The translations under genes were made by a program, and so were the position numbers. The notes under the pieces are model-generated. The model was not told where the DNA came from, made no database searches, and saw nothing but the letters and a program-made list of their open reading frames with translations. Of a stretch of 64,000 bases of DNA, positions 41,115 through 48,822 are shown one piece after another. The DNA lies in the NCBI GenBank assembly GCA_963784895.1, contig CAWATM010000010.1, positions 155,479 through 219,478 on the forward strand, given 5' to 3'. Positions within the stretch are counted from its first letter, which is position 1, and the number at the start of each line of letters is the position of its first letter. The DNA is from Gaiellasilicea sp963784895 (GTDB lineage: Bacteria > Actinomycetota > Thermoleophilia > Gaiellales > Gaiellaceae).

Positions 41115-41143
41115 TTGTGCACAGCCTCGGCAGTCGTTAGAAA
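41115..41143 (+). promoter_or_regulatory. candidate promoter of the small secreted protein gene
   Basis: TTGTGC (41115-41120), 17 bases, TAGAAA (41138-41143). A leader of about 35 bases then contains AAAGGGGAAGGGG ahead of ATG 41185. Confidence 0.45.
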
Positions 41144-41184
41144 CCTGCTCTGGAACAACCACTCAAAGGGGAAGGGGCTCATTC

Positions 41185-41562
41185 ATGACGAGAAGGACCC
41201 GCCGCCTCGGTGCGGTGCTGGCGGCTGCCGTGGCTGCGTTTGCGATCGCCGCGACACCTGCGTTCGCACACTTCTGCTCGAAGTCCGGCTGGAGCGACGC
41301 GGCACTCGCGCACGCGGCGAAGTCGGGGCCGTGGATGACGGCCGCCGAGTGGAACGGCTTCATCGACGAGGCGGCAGGCGCAGGCGAGATCTGCCCGGCC
41401 GGCGCCGACAACCTGAAGGGGCAGATCGCTGCCTACCCGAGCAACACCCTGTTCATGGGCCCCGGCCTCCTCGCCGGTGGAACGCTCAAGAATGGCAAGG
41501 GCAACACTCCCTCGCAGTTCGACTACCTGGACTTCGAGGCGGCGTTCGGCCTCTGCGGCTAA
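41185..41562 (+). CDS. small secreted protein of unknown function
   Basis: A 125-residue protein. A clear signal peptide (about 1-29: RRTRRLG, then AVLAAAVAAFAIAATPAFA) leaves a mature protein of about 96 residues. It has three Cys (HFCSKSG, GEICPAG, FGLCG), two Trp-rich turns (KSGWSD, GPWMTAAEWNGFIDEAA) and a C-terminal SQFDYLDFEAAFGLCG. No family is recognised. It has its own leadered promoter and terminator, so it may be strongly expressed. Confidence 0.75.
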   Translation: MTRRTRRLGAVLAAAVAAFAIAATPAFAHFCSKSGWSDAALAHAAKSGPWMTAAEWNGFIDEAAGAGEICPAGADNLKGQIAAYPSNTLFMGPGLLAGGTLKNGKGNTPSQFDYLDFEAAFGLCG

Positions 41563-41576
41563 CACTTCCGTCGTGG

Positions 41577-41599
41577 GCGGCCCCGAAGGTCGGGGCCGC
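41577..41599 (+). terminator. terminator between convergent genes
   Basis: GCGGCCCCGA (41577-41586), loop AGG, TCGGGGCCGC (41590-41599): perfect 10-bp stem. It can serve both the secreted protein gene and the convergent two-component operon. Confidence 0.65.
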
Positions 41600-41608
41600 T
41601 CGCGACCG

Positions 41609-41815
41609 CTATGCCAACTGCGTGTAGGCGCAGGGTCGCCGGTCGCCGGGGAACGGCGAGGGCCCGATCTTGCTGATCCGCAGGAGCGTCTCGTTCGCCT
41701 CGACCGTCGAGCCGACGGCGGGCGCGTCACCGTCGCGCTGCTGCAACGTCCAGCCGCTGGACGACCAGACGAAGAGCAGGTGCCCTCCGGGAGCGTGGTG
41801 GCCGTTCTCGTCCAT
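41609..41815 (-). CDS. small protein downstream of the two-component system, unknown function
   Basis: A 68-residue protein with a WSSSGWTLQQRDGDAP core and ERISKIGPSPFPGD-like C-terminal half (LLRISKIGPSPFPGDRRPC). No membrane segment or signal. It starts 12 bases after the sensor-kinase stop, so it is the last gene of that operon. It may be an accessory factor, but nothing in the sequence proves it. Confidence 0.6.
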   Translation of the reverse strand: MDENGHHAPGGHLLFVWSSSGWTLQQRDGDAPAVGSTVEANETLLRISKIGPSPFPGDRRPCAYTQLA

Positions 41816-41827
41816 CGGCCGCGGATT

Positions 41828-42499
41828 CTAGTCGGAGTTCGGCCGCCCGGCGTACGCCGGCAGCACGACGCGGATCGCGGTGCCGCCGTCCGCGCCCTGC
41901 TCGACCGAGAAGCGACCGTTCAGGGTCGACGCGCGCTCACCGATCGCCGCGAGCGCAGCCGTGCGGCGCTCGCCGGTGCCGTCATCGGCGACGATCGTCT
42001 CGATCTGCCCGCCCGCCAGCTCCTGGATCGTGACCGAGATCTTCGACGGCGGGCCGCGCCGCACGGCCTGGTTCAGTGACTCGCGGACGATCTGGTAGAG
42101 CCCGACCTGTTCCTTCTCGCCGAGGCGCGCTGCCGACGCGACGTCGACCTCGATCTGTACCCGGTGCTCCATCCCGAGTTGGTTCGCGAGCTCGTCGACC
42201 GCCGCGACGAAACCCTGGTCGCGCAGCACGACCGGCTCGATGTTGAAGGACAGATCGCGCAGCGACCGGATCGTCTCTCGGTGCCGCTCGAGCGCGGACG
42301 CCATGATCCCGCGCGCCGCCTCCGGCCGGCCGTCGTCGATCGCCTGCACCGCGGCGTCGAGCATCAGCGCAATCCCCGCGAGGTTCTGCACCGGCCCGTC
42401 GTGGAGGAAGAGCGCCAGCCGCCGCCGCTCGTCTTGCTCGGCGGTGATGATCCGCTCGACGAGCCGCTCGCGCTCGTCGTCGGGGACCCGGTCTGGCAC
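41828..42499 (-). CDS. NarL-type cytosolic histidine kinase without a sensor domain
   Basis: A 223-residue kinase: HisKA_3 dimerisation helix with phospho-acceptor His in LALFLHDGPVQNLAGIALML (about 33), then a HATPase domain with N-box ESLNQAVRRG, the G-box D in VADDGTG, and the end GGTAIRVVLP. The glycine-rich lid is shortened (AALAAIGERASTLNGRF). There is no sensory or membrane region, so it must take its signal from a partner. GTG 42499 directly follows the regulator's TAG with no gap. Confidence 0.87.
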   Translation of the reverse strand: MPDRVPDDERERLVERIITAEQDERRRLALFLHDGPVQNLAGIALMLDAAVQAIDDGRPEAARGIMASALERHRETIRSLRDLSFNIEPVVLRDQGFVAAVDELANQLGMEHRVQIEVDVASAARLGEKEQVGLYQIVRESLNQAVRRGPPSKISVTIQELAGGQIETIVADDGTGERRTAALAAIGERASTLNGRFSVEQGADGGTAIRVVLPAYAGRPNSD

Positions 42500-43123
42500 C
42501 TAGTCGATGATCGCGTCGCGGAGGGCGATCGCGACCGCGTGCGTGCGCGTGTCGGCCTCGAGCTTCGCGAGGATGTGGCGGACGTGGCTCTTGACCGTCT
42601 CCTGGCTGATGAAGAGCCGGCCGGCGACGTCGGCGTTCGACATCCCGTCGGCGAGCAGTTGCAGGATCTCCCGCTCGCGCGACGTGAGCATCTCGTTGTG
42701 CTCCTTGCCGGTCAGGAACGCCGGCATCAGCGCGGGGTCGACGAAGCTCTCGCCGCCGGCGACCTTCTCGATCGCTCGCAGCAGCGTCGCGTGCGGGGCC
42801 TCCTTGAGGATGTAGCCCTTCGCCCCCGACTCGAGCCCGCGGCCGAGCAGCGAGCGCTCGCTGTACGCGGTGAAGATCAGGACCGCCGTCTCCGGCACCT
42901 TCTCCCGGATCTGCTTCGTCGCCTCGAGCCCGTCCATGCCGGGCATGCGGACGTCCATGATCACGACCTGCGGGCGCCGCCGCTCGACGAGGGCAACGGC
43001 GCCGGCGCCGTCGGAGGCCTCTCCGATCACGCGCACGTGCGGCGCACGGGAGAGCGAGAGCCGGAGGCCCTCGCGGACGACCTCGTGGTCGTCGACGATC
43101 AGGCAGGTGATCTCTTCAGGCAT
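42500..43123 (-). CDS. NarL/LuxR-type response regulator
   Basis: A 207-residue regulator. Receiver domain: acidic pair in LIVDDHEVVREGL, phospho-acceptor Asp in VVIMDVRMPGMDGLE (about 56), Thr/Ser in IFTAYSE, Lys in GYILKEAP. LuxR-type HTH (about 140-200): EMLTSREREILQLLADGMSN, ISQETVKSHVRHILAKLEA. ATG 43123 is 9 bases after TACACT (43138-43133). It is the first gene of a regulator-kinase-small-protein operon. Confidence 0.93.
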   Translation of the reverse strand: MPEEITCLIVDDHEVVREGLRLSLSRAPHVRVIGEASDGAGAVALVERRRPQVVIMDVRMPGMDGLEATKQIREKVPETAVLIFTAYSERSLLGRGLESGAKGYILKEAPHATLLRAIEKVAGGESFVDPALMPAFLTGKEHNEMLTSREREILQLLADGMSNADVAGRLFISQETVKSHVRHILAKLEADTRTHAVAIALRDAIID

Positions 43124-43132
43124 CGCCGGGGA

Positions 43133-43138
43133 AGTGTA
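43133..43138 (-). promoter_or_regulatory. -10 box of the two-component operon
   Basis: TACACT on the minus strand, 9 bases before ATG 43123; no Shine-Dalgarno sequence. Confidence 0.5.
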
Positions 43139-43154
43139 TTCAGCGGGTCGGCCT

Positions 43155-44051
43155 TCACACCTGCAGCGACAGCTGTACCGGCTCCGGCGGCGGCCGCAGC
43201 GGTGCTGCTCGCCGGTCGCGGACACCCTGCGCGCGTGCGAGCGCTCGCACCCGCTCGCGCACCGGGTCGACCGCAGCCCGCGGCAGGTAGGCGCCCTTCG
43301 CGTAGAGATCCTCGTAGCGCTCCAGCTGCTCCGGCCAGTCGCGCGCGAGCGCCTCGAGGAAGTGCTCCTTCGTGCCGGGCGCGAGGTAGAGCAGGTTGGC
43401 CCAGATGCCGGTCGCGCCGGCGTCACGCGCCGCCTGCACGACCGCTGAAAGCTGCTCCGGGCCGTCGGAGAGCCCCGGCAGGAGCGGCGCCATGCCGACG
43501 TTCGCCTCGATGCCCGCCTCCACGAGTTGCCTCAGCGCCCGCAGGCGCTGCCGCGGCGGCGCCGTCCCCGGCTCCGTCGTCCGCCAGATCTCGGGGTCGA
43601 GCGTCGGCACCGAGAAGGTGACGCTCACCTTCGTCCGCCGCGCCGCCTGGCTGAGGACGTCGAGGTCGCGGACGATCAGCGGCCCGCGTGTGATCAGTCC
43701 GAACGGCGACGCCGCCCGCGCGAGCACCTCGATGCAGGCGCGCGTGAGCCGATAGCGCCCTTCCGCCGGCTGGTACGGATCGGTGGCGGCGCCGATCGCG
43801 ACCTGCTCCTTCGCCCACGAGTGCCGGCCGAGCTCCTGCGCGAGCACCTCGGCGACGTTGACCTTGACGCGGATCGAGCGCCCGTAACGGTCGTCCGCCG
43901 GGCGGTCCGCGCGACGCTCGAATGCCCGGACGTAACAGAAGGTGCAGCGATGCGCGCAGCCCGTGTACGGGTTCAGCGACCAGGCGAACGGCATCCCCTT
44001 CACCCTGTTCAGGGCCGTCCGGCACGGCTCCTCGCGGTAGTCGACCCGCAT
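43155..44051 (-). CDS. radical SAM protein, Rv2578c / SplB-like
   Basis: A 298-residue radical SAM enzyme. The cluster motif is C-A-H-R-C-T-F-C (NPYTGCAHRCTFCYVRAFERR, about 32-48), C-x3-C-x2-C as required. Further landmarks: IGAATDPYQPAEGRYRLTR, GLITRGPLIVRDLDVL and SVPTLDPEIWRTTEP. The family resembles spore photoproduct lyase but is common in non-sporulating actinobacteria, where its role is unknown. ATG 44051 is 6 bases after TATTCT. Confidence 0.9.
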   Translation of the reverse strand: MRVDYREEPCRTALNRVKGMPFAWSLNPYTGCAHRCTFCYVRAFERRADRPADDRYGRSIRVKVNVAEVLAQELGRHSWAKEQVAIGAATDPYQPAEGRYRLTRACIEVLARAASPFGLITRGPLIVRDLDVLSQAARRTKVSVTFSVPTLDPEIWRTTEPGTAPPRQRLRALRQLVEAGIEANVGMAPLLPGLSDGPEQLSAVVQAARDAGATGIWANLLYLAPGTKEHFLEALARDWPEQLERYEDLYAKGAYLPRAAVDPVRERVRALARAQGVRDRRAAPLRPPPEPVQLSLQV

Positions 44052-44057
44052 CTCCGG

Positions 44058-44063
44058 AGAATA
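44058..44063 (-). promoter_or_regulatory. -10 box of the radical SAM gene
   Basis: TATTCT on the minus strand, 6 bases before ATG 44051. Confidence 0.5.
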
Positions 44064-44104
44064 GAACAGACGTTCGTGCTACGCCACCGTGATTGGATAG
44101 CCCG

Positions 44105-45049
44105 ATGGAGCTCCCGTTCGGCATTCGCAGGATCACGACGCCGCTGCCCACCCGTCCCGGACACGTCCACTCGTACCTGCTCCCGGGCGACGCCGGCTGG
44201 ACGCTCGTCGACACCGGGATCGGACTGCCCAATGCGCAGGAGGTCTGGGCGGAGTCGCTCGACGGGGCGGAGGTCGCCCGGATCTTCGTCACGCACTTCC
44301 ACCCGGACCACGTCGGCGCCGCAGCGGACGTCGCCGAGCTGACGCGCGCCCCGGTGCACCAGGGTGCGCTCGACTACGCGCAGTGCGAGCTGGTGTGGGG
44401 GAACCCGAACTGGCCCGAGCGAATCGCCGACTGGTTCCGCACGCACGGCGTCCCGGACGAGATCACCGCCGAGCTGATCGGCTCCGGCGACGTCTACCGG
44501 CCCTTCATCCGCTTCCAGCGCGATCCGATCCTGCTCGACGACGGCGATCGCCTCGACGGCTGGGAGCTCGTCGCCGCCCCCGGCCACGCCGACGGGCAAC
44601 TCTGCCTGCTCAAGGAGCGCGTGCTCGTCTCGGCCGACCACCTGCTCGGACGGATCTCGCCGACGGTCGGGCTCTGGCCGGCCAGCCGGCCCGACCCGCT
44701 CGGCGACTTCCTCGAGTCGCTCGAGCGGACGATCGAGCTCGCGCCCGAGCTCGCGCTGCCGGGCCACGGCGACCCGATCGAGGATCCCGTCGGCCGGGCC
44801 CGCGAGCTGATCGCGCACCACCACGAACGGCTCGCCTTCACGGAGGCCTCGCTGACCGACGTCCCGCGCAGCGGCTACGAGGTCTCGCTCGACCTCTTCG
44901 GCGCCGACCTGAAGCCGGCATCCCGCCGTTTCGCCGTCGCCGAGACGCTCTCGCACCTCGAGCGGCTCGTGCTCGAAGACCGCGCGGCCAGGGCCGAGGA
45001 CGTCGGAATCGTCGCCTATACTGCGCGCCAGCTTGGACGAGCCCTCTAG
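44105..45049 (+). CDS. MBL-fold metallohydrolase
   Basis: A 314-residue metallo-beta-lactamase-fold hydrolase. Metal ligands: THFHPDHVG (H-x-H-x-D-H, about 62-70), APGHADGQ, SADHLL, and PGHGDPIED. The C-terminal third (about 225-314) is an added helical region, as in glyoxalase-II-like and lactonase-like members. The substrate cannot be told. ATG 44105 was chosen over a TTG four codons upstream. It diverges from the radical SAM gene with a 53-base gap. Confidence 0.9.
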   Translation: MELPFGIRRITTPLPTRPGHVHSYLLPGDAGWTLVDTGIGLPNAQEVWAESLDGAEVARIFVTHFHPDHVGAAADVAELTRAPVHQGALDYAQCELVWGNPNWPERIADWFRTHGVPDEITAELIGSGDVYRPFIRFQRDPILLDDGDRLDGWELVAAPGHADGQLCLLKERVLVSADHLLGRISPTVGLWPASRPDPLGDFLESLERTIELAPELALPGHGDPIEDPVGRARELIAHHHERLAFTEASLTDVPRSGYEVSLDLFGADLKPASRRFAVAETLSHLERLVLEDRAARAEDVGIVAYTARQLGRAL

Positions 45050-45055
45050 TACACA

Positions 45056-45074
45056 CGCCCCGGAGAGCGGGGCG
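45056..45074 (+). terminator. hairpin after the MBL gene
   Basis: CGCCCCG (45056-45062), loop GAGAG, CGGGGCG (45068-45074): 7-bp stem, 6 bases after the MBL stop. Confidence 0.55.
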
Positions 45075-45123
45075 TCTCGCGGTCCTGGCCAGCACCACCT
45101 CCAGCCGGCGGACCAGGCCTCCG

Positions 45124-45140
45124 GCGGCGCCTCGCGCCGC
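45124..45140 (+). repeat. leader hairpin before the CNNM/CorC gene
   Basis: GCGGCGC-CTC-GCGCCGC, perfect 7-bp stem ending 17 bases before ATG 45158. It could influence translation start. Confidence 0.35.
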
Positions 45141-45157
45141 TGCGGAGCGCGAGACAG

Positions 45158-46459
45158 ATGAGCGACGGCCTCCGGATCCTCGCGATCTTCCTGCTCGTGC
45201 TCGGGAACGCGGTCTTCGTCGCGGCCGAGTACGCGCTCGTGACGGCGCGGCGGACGCGGCTCGAGCCCGACGCGGTAGCCGGCAGCCGCCGCGCGCGGGC
45301 TGCGCTCGACCTGATGGACCACCCGGTCAAGTTCATCGGCACGGTCCAGATCGGGATCACGGTCTTCGGGATCGCCCTCGGTGCCGTCGGCCAGCCGCTC
45401 CTGACCGAGTACTTCGACGGGCCGGTCTCGCACGGGGTCGCCTACGCGCTCGCCTTCTTGATCCTCACCTATCTCAGCGTCGCGCTCGGCGAGCTCGTCC
45501 CGAAGGCGCTGGCGCTGCAGCGGGCGGAGCCGATCGCGAAGACGCTCGCGATTCCGCTCGAGATCCTGCAGACGATCGTGAAGCCGTTCACCTGGCTGCT
45601 CCAGGTCTCGGCGAACGCCGTCACCCGGCTCTTCGGGGTCCAGCCCGCCCCGGCCGGAGAGCTGGCGCACACCGAAGAGGAGATCCGCCACATCGTCGCC
45701 GGCGCCGAGGACGCGGGCGTGATCGCGACGACCGAGGAGGAGATGCTCTACAAGGTCTTCGACTTCGCGGACAAGGAAGTCCACGAGGTGATGGTGCCGC
45801 GGCCGCAGGTGACCGCGATCTCGATCTCGATGCCGACCGAGGAGGCGCTCGCGGCGCTGCTCGACTCGCCGTTCACCCGCTACCCCGTCTACCGCGACTC
45901 GCTCGACGAGATCGCCGGGATCCTGCACGTGCGCGACCTCTTCTCCGCCCTGCACGACCGCGGGATCGCGAACGTCGATCTCGAGCAGCTGCTGCGGCCG
46001 GTCTACATCGTCCCCGAGACGAAGGATCTCGCCTCGCTGCTTGCCGAGTTCCGCAAGCGGAACCAGCACGTCGCCGTCGTCGTCGACGAATACGGCGCGA
46101 TGCAGGGGATCGTCACGCTCGAGGACCTGCTCGAGGAGATCGTCGGCGAGATCGAGGACGAGTTCGACCTCCCCGACGAGTCGGTCGAGCGGCTCGACGA
46201 GACGCACATCCGTATCGACGGCACCTTCCCGATCGACGACTTCAACGAGCAGTTCGGGACCGAGATGGAGGTCGAGGACTACCACACGATGGCCGGGATG
46301 GTCTTCGGCGCGCTCGGCCGAGCGCCCGAGGTCGGCGACGAGGTTCAGATCGACGGGCTCGCGCTGCGGGTGATCGAGATCGAGGGCTCACGGATCCAGC
46401 GGCTCGAGGTCGAGTTCCGCGAGCCCGTTCCCGAGGCCGAGGCGGTCGAGGAAAGCTAG
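45158..46459 (+). CDS. CNNM/CorC (hemolysin C) family transporter
   Basis: A 433-residue membrane protein: DUF21 domain with about four segments (1-185, including LRILAIFLLVLGNAVFVAAEYALVTARR in pieces and GELVPKALALQRAEPIAK), a CBS pair (about 200-330, VHEVMVPRPQVTAIS, TRYPVYRDSLDEIAGILHV, VVVDEYGAMQGIVTLEDLLEEIVG), and a CorC_HlyC C-terminal domain (about 340-425). Family members move magnesium or regulate it; the hemolysin name is historical. Its TAG stop shares CTAG with the convergent gene. Confidence 0.92.
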   Translation: MSDGLRILAIFLLVLGNAVFVAAEYALVTARRTRLEPDAVAGSRRARAALDLMDHPVKFIGTVQIGITVFGIALGAVGQPLLTEYFDGPVSHGVAYALAFLILTYLSVALGELVPKALALQRAEPIAKTLAIPLEILQTIVKPFTWLLQVSANAVTRLFGVQPAPAGELAHTEEEIRHIVAGAEDAGVIATTEEEMLYKVFDFADKEVHEVMVPRPQVTAISISMPTEEALAALLDSPFTRYPVYRDSLDEIAGILHVRDLFSALHDRGIANVDLEQLLRPVYIVPETKDLASLLAEFRKRNQHVAVVVDEYGAMQGIVTLEDLLEEIVGEIEDEFDLPDESVERLDETHIRIDGTFPIDDFNEQFGTEMEVEDYHTMAGMVFGALGRAPEVGDEVQIDGLALRVIEIEGSRIQRLEVEFREPVPEAEAVEES

Positions 46460-46854
46460 GGCGCCCAGAAAGCGTCGAAACCGGCCGGGTCGCTCGGCAG
46501 CGCGAGCACCTCGGTGACGAGACCGTCGCGGATCGTGAAGAGGAGCAGCTGCTCGATGTCGATCGCCCTGCCCTCACGCTCGCCGCGGGCACGGTAGAGC
46601 CCGGCGCCGCGCTCCTCGCTCGCAAGTGCGTCGAGGAAGGTCGAGCGGTAGGTGCCGTCGGTCAGCTTCGGCAGCCGCGCCAGGAAGCGGAAGATCTCGG
46701 AGCGGCCGCGGTAGGTGCCGGACATGACTCCGGCGCCCGGGACGTGCCAGACCGCATCCTCGGCGAAGCACTCGCGGAGCGCAAAGCCCTCCTTGTTTGC
46801 GAACGCTTCCATGATCCGGCGCACGAGCGCCGCATTCTCGTCGACGCGTCTCAG
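46456..46854 (-). CDS. SnoaL/NTF2-like protein
   Basis: A 132-residue small alpha-beta barrel protein: NAALVRRIMEAFANKEGFAL, CFAEDAVWHVPGAGVMSGTY, GRSEIFRFLARLP, IDIEQLLLFTIRDGLVTEV. These fit the SnoaL-like/ketosteroid-isomerase fold, usual length. No ATG, GTG or TTG lies before the conserved start. The likely initiator is CTG 46854, which overlaps the previous stop as CTGA. Function unknown. Confidence 0.72.
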   Translation of the reverse strand: MRRVDENAALVRRIMEAFANKEGFALRECFAEDAVWHVPGAGVMSGTYRGRSEIFRFLARLPKLTDGTYRSTFLDALASEERGAGLYRARGEREGRAIDIEQLLLFTIRDGLVTEVLALPSDPAGFDAFWAP

Positions 46855-47054
46855 CGCCCTTCCTCCCAGCGGTCGATCAGGCCGGCGACGTGCTGCCGCT
46901 GCGCCTCGGTGAAGTCCATCCGCGCGAGCAGCCGGCGCGCTTCGACCGGGTCGTCGTTCGCGACCGCCGCCTCCAGGTGCTCGCGCCACGGCGTCGGCTC
47001 GCGCAGCTGGCGCCGCAGCCAGCGGAGGAGGCTGACGCTTGCTTGATCCGTCAT
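46851..47054 (-). CDS. small helical protein of unknown function
   Basis: A 67-residue, all-helical, charged protein (LLRWLRRQLREPTPWREHLEA, DDPVEARRLLARMDFTEAQR). No known family. TAGCCT (47069-47064) lies 9 bases before its ATG. It is translationally coupled to the SnoaL-like gene and diverges from xdhC with a 20-base gap. Confidence 0.6.
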   Translation of the reverse strand: MTDQASVSLLRWLRRQLREPTPWREHLEAAVANDDPVEARRLLARMDFTEAQRQHVAGLIDRWEEGR

Positions 47055-47063
47055 GGTCCGGGC

Positions 47064-47069
47064 AGGCTA
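47064..47069 (-). promoter_or_regulatory. -10 box of the 47054 operon
   Basis: TAGCCT on the minus strand, 9 bases before ATG 47054. On the plus strand CAGGCT (47063-47068) lies 6 bases before GTG 47075, so a shared element is possible but weaker than in the other divergent pairs. Confidence 0.35.
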
Positions 47070-47074
47070 CAAGG

Positions 47075-47386
47075 GTGAAGGAGATCCTCAGCGAGATCGA
47101 ACGCTGGCAGGGAGAGGGCGAGGACGTTGTGGTCGCGACCGTCGTCGCGAACCGGCGCACCGCGCCGAGGCCTGTCGGCTCCAGCCTCGCGATCACGGCG
47201 TCCGGAAAACTGTGCGGTTCCGTCTCCGGCGGCTGCGTCGAGGGCGACGTCTTCCAGCAGGCGCAGGAGGTGTTCGCGAGCGGGGAGCCGAAGCTGCTCT
47301 CCTACGGGATCAGCGACGAGGAGGCGTGGGCCGTCGGCCTGCCCTGCGGCGGCGAGATCGACGTCTTCGTCGAGAAGCTTCCGTGA
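47075..47386 (+). CDS. XdhC/CoxI N-terminal domain protein
   Basis: A 103-residue protein equal to the XdhC_CoxI N-terminal domain: VKEILSEIERWQGEGEDVVV, PVGSSLAITASGKLCGSVSGGCVEG, and LPCGGEIDVFVE. Full XdhC proteins fuse this to a Rossmann domain; here that domain is in the next gene. XdhC helps insert sulfurated molybdenum cofactor into xanthine dehydrogenase-type enzymes, none of which is in this window. GTG 47075 was chosen to match the usual M-K-E-I start. Confidence 0.85.
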   Translation: MKEILSEIERWQGEGEDVVVATVVANRRTAPRPVGSSLAITASGKLCGSVSGGCVEGDVFQQAQEVFASGEPKLLSYGISDEEAWAVGLPCGGEIDVFVEKLP

Positions 47387-48115
47387 TCGACCGCCTGCTC
47401 GCGCTCCAGCGCGAGGGCGGCCGCGCGGTCGTCCTCACCGTCGTCGAAGGCGCTGGGCTCGGCTCGAAGCTGCTCGTCGTCGAGGGCGGCGGAGACGGTC
47501 GGCGACGGCCCGCCGGAACTGATTCCGCACGCTGCCGAGCTGATCCGCGGCGCCCGCAGCCGGACGGTCGAGCTGGAGGGGCGGACGGTGTTCGCGGAGG
47601 TCTACGGGCCGCCGCCGCGCCTCTTCGCCTACGGCGCCGTCGACACCGCCGAGGCGCTCGCCGCCGCCGCGAAGCTGCTCGGCTGGACGACGGTCGTCGC
47701 GGACGCGCGCGCGAAGTTCGCGACGCGCGAGCGGATCCCGAGCGCAGACGAGCTGATCGTCGCCTGGCCCGAGGAGGCGTTCGCCCAGGTCGCGCCCGAC
47801 CACGCGACGGCGATCGTGATCCTCACCCACGACGACAAGTTCGATCTCCCCGCGCTCGAGCTCGCACTCGCGACCGACGCTTTCTACGTCGGCTTGATCG
47901 GCGGCCGCCGCAACCAGCAGCGCAAGCGGGAGCGGCTGCGTGAGGCGGGCGTCTCGGATGAGGGGCTCGAGCGGATCGCCGGCCCATGCGGCCTCGATGT
48001 CGGTGCCGAGACCGTCGCGGAGACGGCCCTCTCGATCCTGGCCGAGACGCTCGCCGCCCGAAACGGCCGCGCCGGCGGGCCGCTGCGCGCGCGGGCCGAC
48101 CGGATCCACGCCTGA
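47383..48115 (+). pseudogene. XdhC family protein, frameshifted (one-base insertion)
   Basis: GTG 47383 (GTGA overlap with the previous gene) begins VIDRLLALQREGGRAVVLTV and GLGSKLLVVEGG in frame 1. From about 47490 the family sequence continues only in frame 2: ETVGDGPPELIPHAAELI, then PPPRLFAYGAVDTAEAL, LTHDDKFDLPALELAL, YVGLIGGRRNQQRKRERL and CGLDVGAETVAETALSILAE. Removing one G in GGCGGCGGAG (about 47486-47494) joins them cleanly. So the gene carries a one-base insertion, a sequencing error, or, least likely, programmed frameshifting. The C-terminal Rossmann domain (from about 47588) could still be made from GTG 47588. Confidence 0.75.
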
Positions 48116-48822
48116 TGCGGACCGCGATCGTCACCGGCGCCGCGCGCGGCCTGGGCGAGGCGATTGCGCGGCGGCTGGCGGCGGACGGCAACAGCGTTCT
48201 TCTCGCCGACGTGAACGTCGCCGGCGCGGAGCAGGTCGCGGCGGCGATCGGCGGCGAGGCGGTCGAGCACGACGTCCGCAGCCTCGAGTCGTGGGAGCGC
48301 CTGCTCGCGACGGCCGGCGACGTCGACGTCCTGGTCAACAACGCCGCCCGCACCGAGCTCCGCTCCTTCTGGGAGATCGATCTGGAGGAATGGGACGACG
48401 TGCTCGCCACGAACCTGCGCGGCACCTACCTCGGCATCCGCGTCGTCGGCGCCCAGATGCGCGAGCGCGGCGCGGGGCGGATCGTCAACCTCGCCTCGAT
48501 CGCGGGCCAGTCAGGGCGCGCGGTGACGGGCGTGCACTACGCGACGTCGAAGGCGGCGATCATCTCCCTGACGCGGCACGCGGCGAGCGAGCTCGCCGGC
48601 TCGGGTGTGACCGTGAACGCGGTCGCACCGGCCGCGATCGACGGGCCGATGGTCGCGTCCGTCGCCCCGGAGCGGATCGAGGCGATGCTGAAGACGATCC
48701 CGGTCGGCCGGCTCGGCCGCCCCGAGGAGGTTGCGGCCGCGGTCGCCTACCTCGCCTCCGACGCTGCGGGCTTCGTCACAGGCGCGACGCTCGACGTCAA
48801 CGGCGGGATGCTGATGCGATGA
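48115..48822 (+). CDS. SDR family oxidoreductase
   Basis: A 235-residue classical short-chain dehydrogenase: cofactor motif VTGAARGLGEAIARRL (T-G-x3-G-x-G), VNNAARTELRSF (N-N-A), catalytic Ser in VNLASIAGQSG, Y-x3-K in VHYATSKAAI, and the C-terminal FVTGATLDVNGGML. Asp after beta2 (LLADVNV) suggests NAD(H). ATG 48115 overlaps the XdhC stop (TGATG), and its stop overlaps the zinc-ADH start (ATGA). Substrate unknown. Confidence 0.9.
   Translation: MRTAIVTGAARGLGEAIARRLAADGNSVLLADVNVAGAEQVAAAIGGEAVEHDVRSLESWERLLATAGDVDVLVNNAARTELRSFWEIDLEEWDDVLATNLRGTYLGIRVVGAQMRERGAGRIVNLASIAGQSGRAVTGVHYATSKAAIISLTRHAASELAGSGVTVNAVAPAAIDGPMVASVAPERIEAMLKTIPVGRLGRPEEVAAAVAYLASDAAGFVTGATLDVNGGMLMR

Noticed and set aside
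45017..45022. TATACT, the closest match to a consensus -10 in the region
   Set aside because: It lies inside the MBL gene with no start codon 6-11 bases downstream and no -35; a terminator hairpin follows before the next gene.
44009..46285. Open frame of 758 codons on the minus strand opposite the MBL and CNNM genes
   Set aside because: No family features; both plus-strand genes have catalytic or domain motifs.
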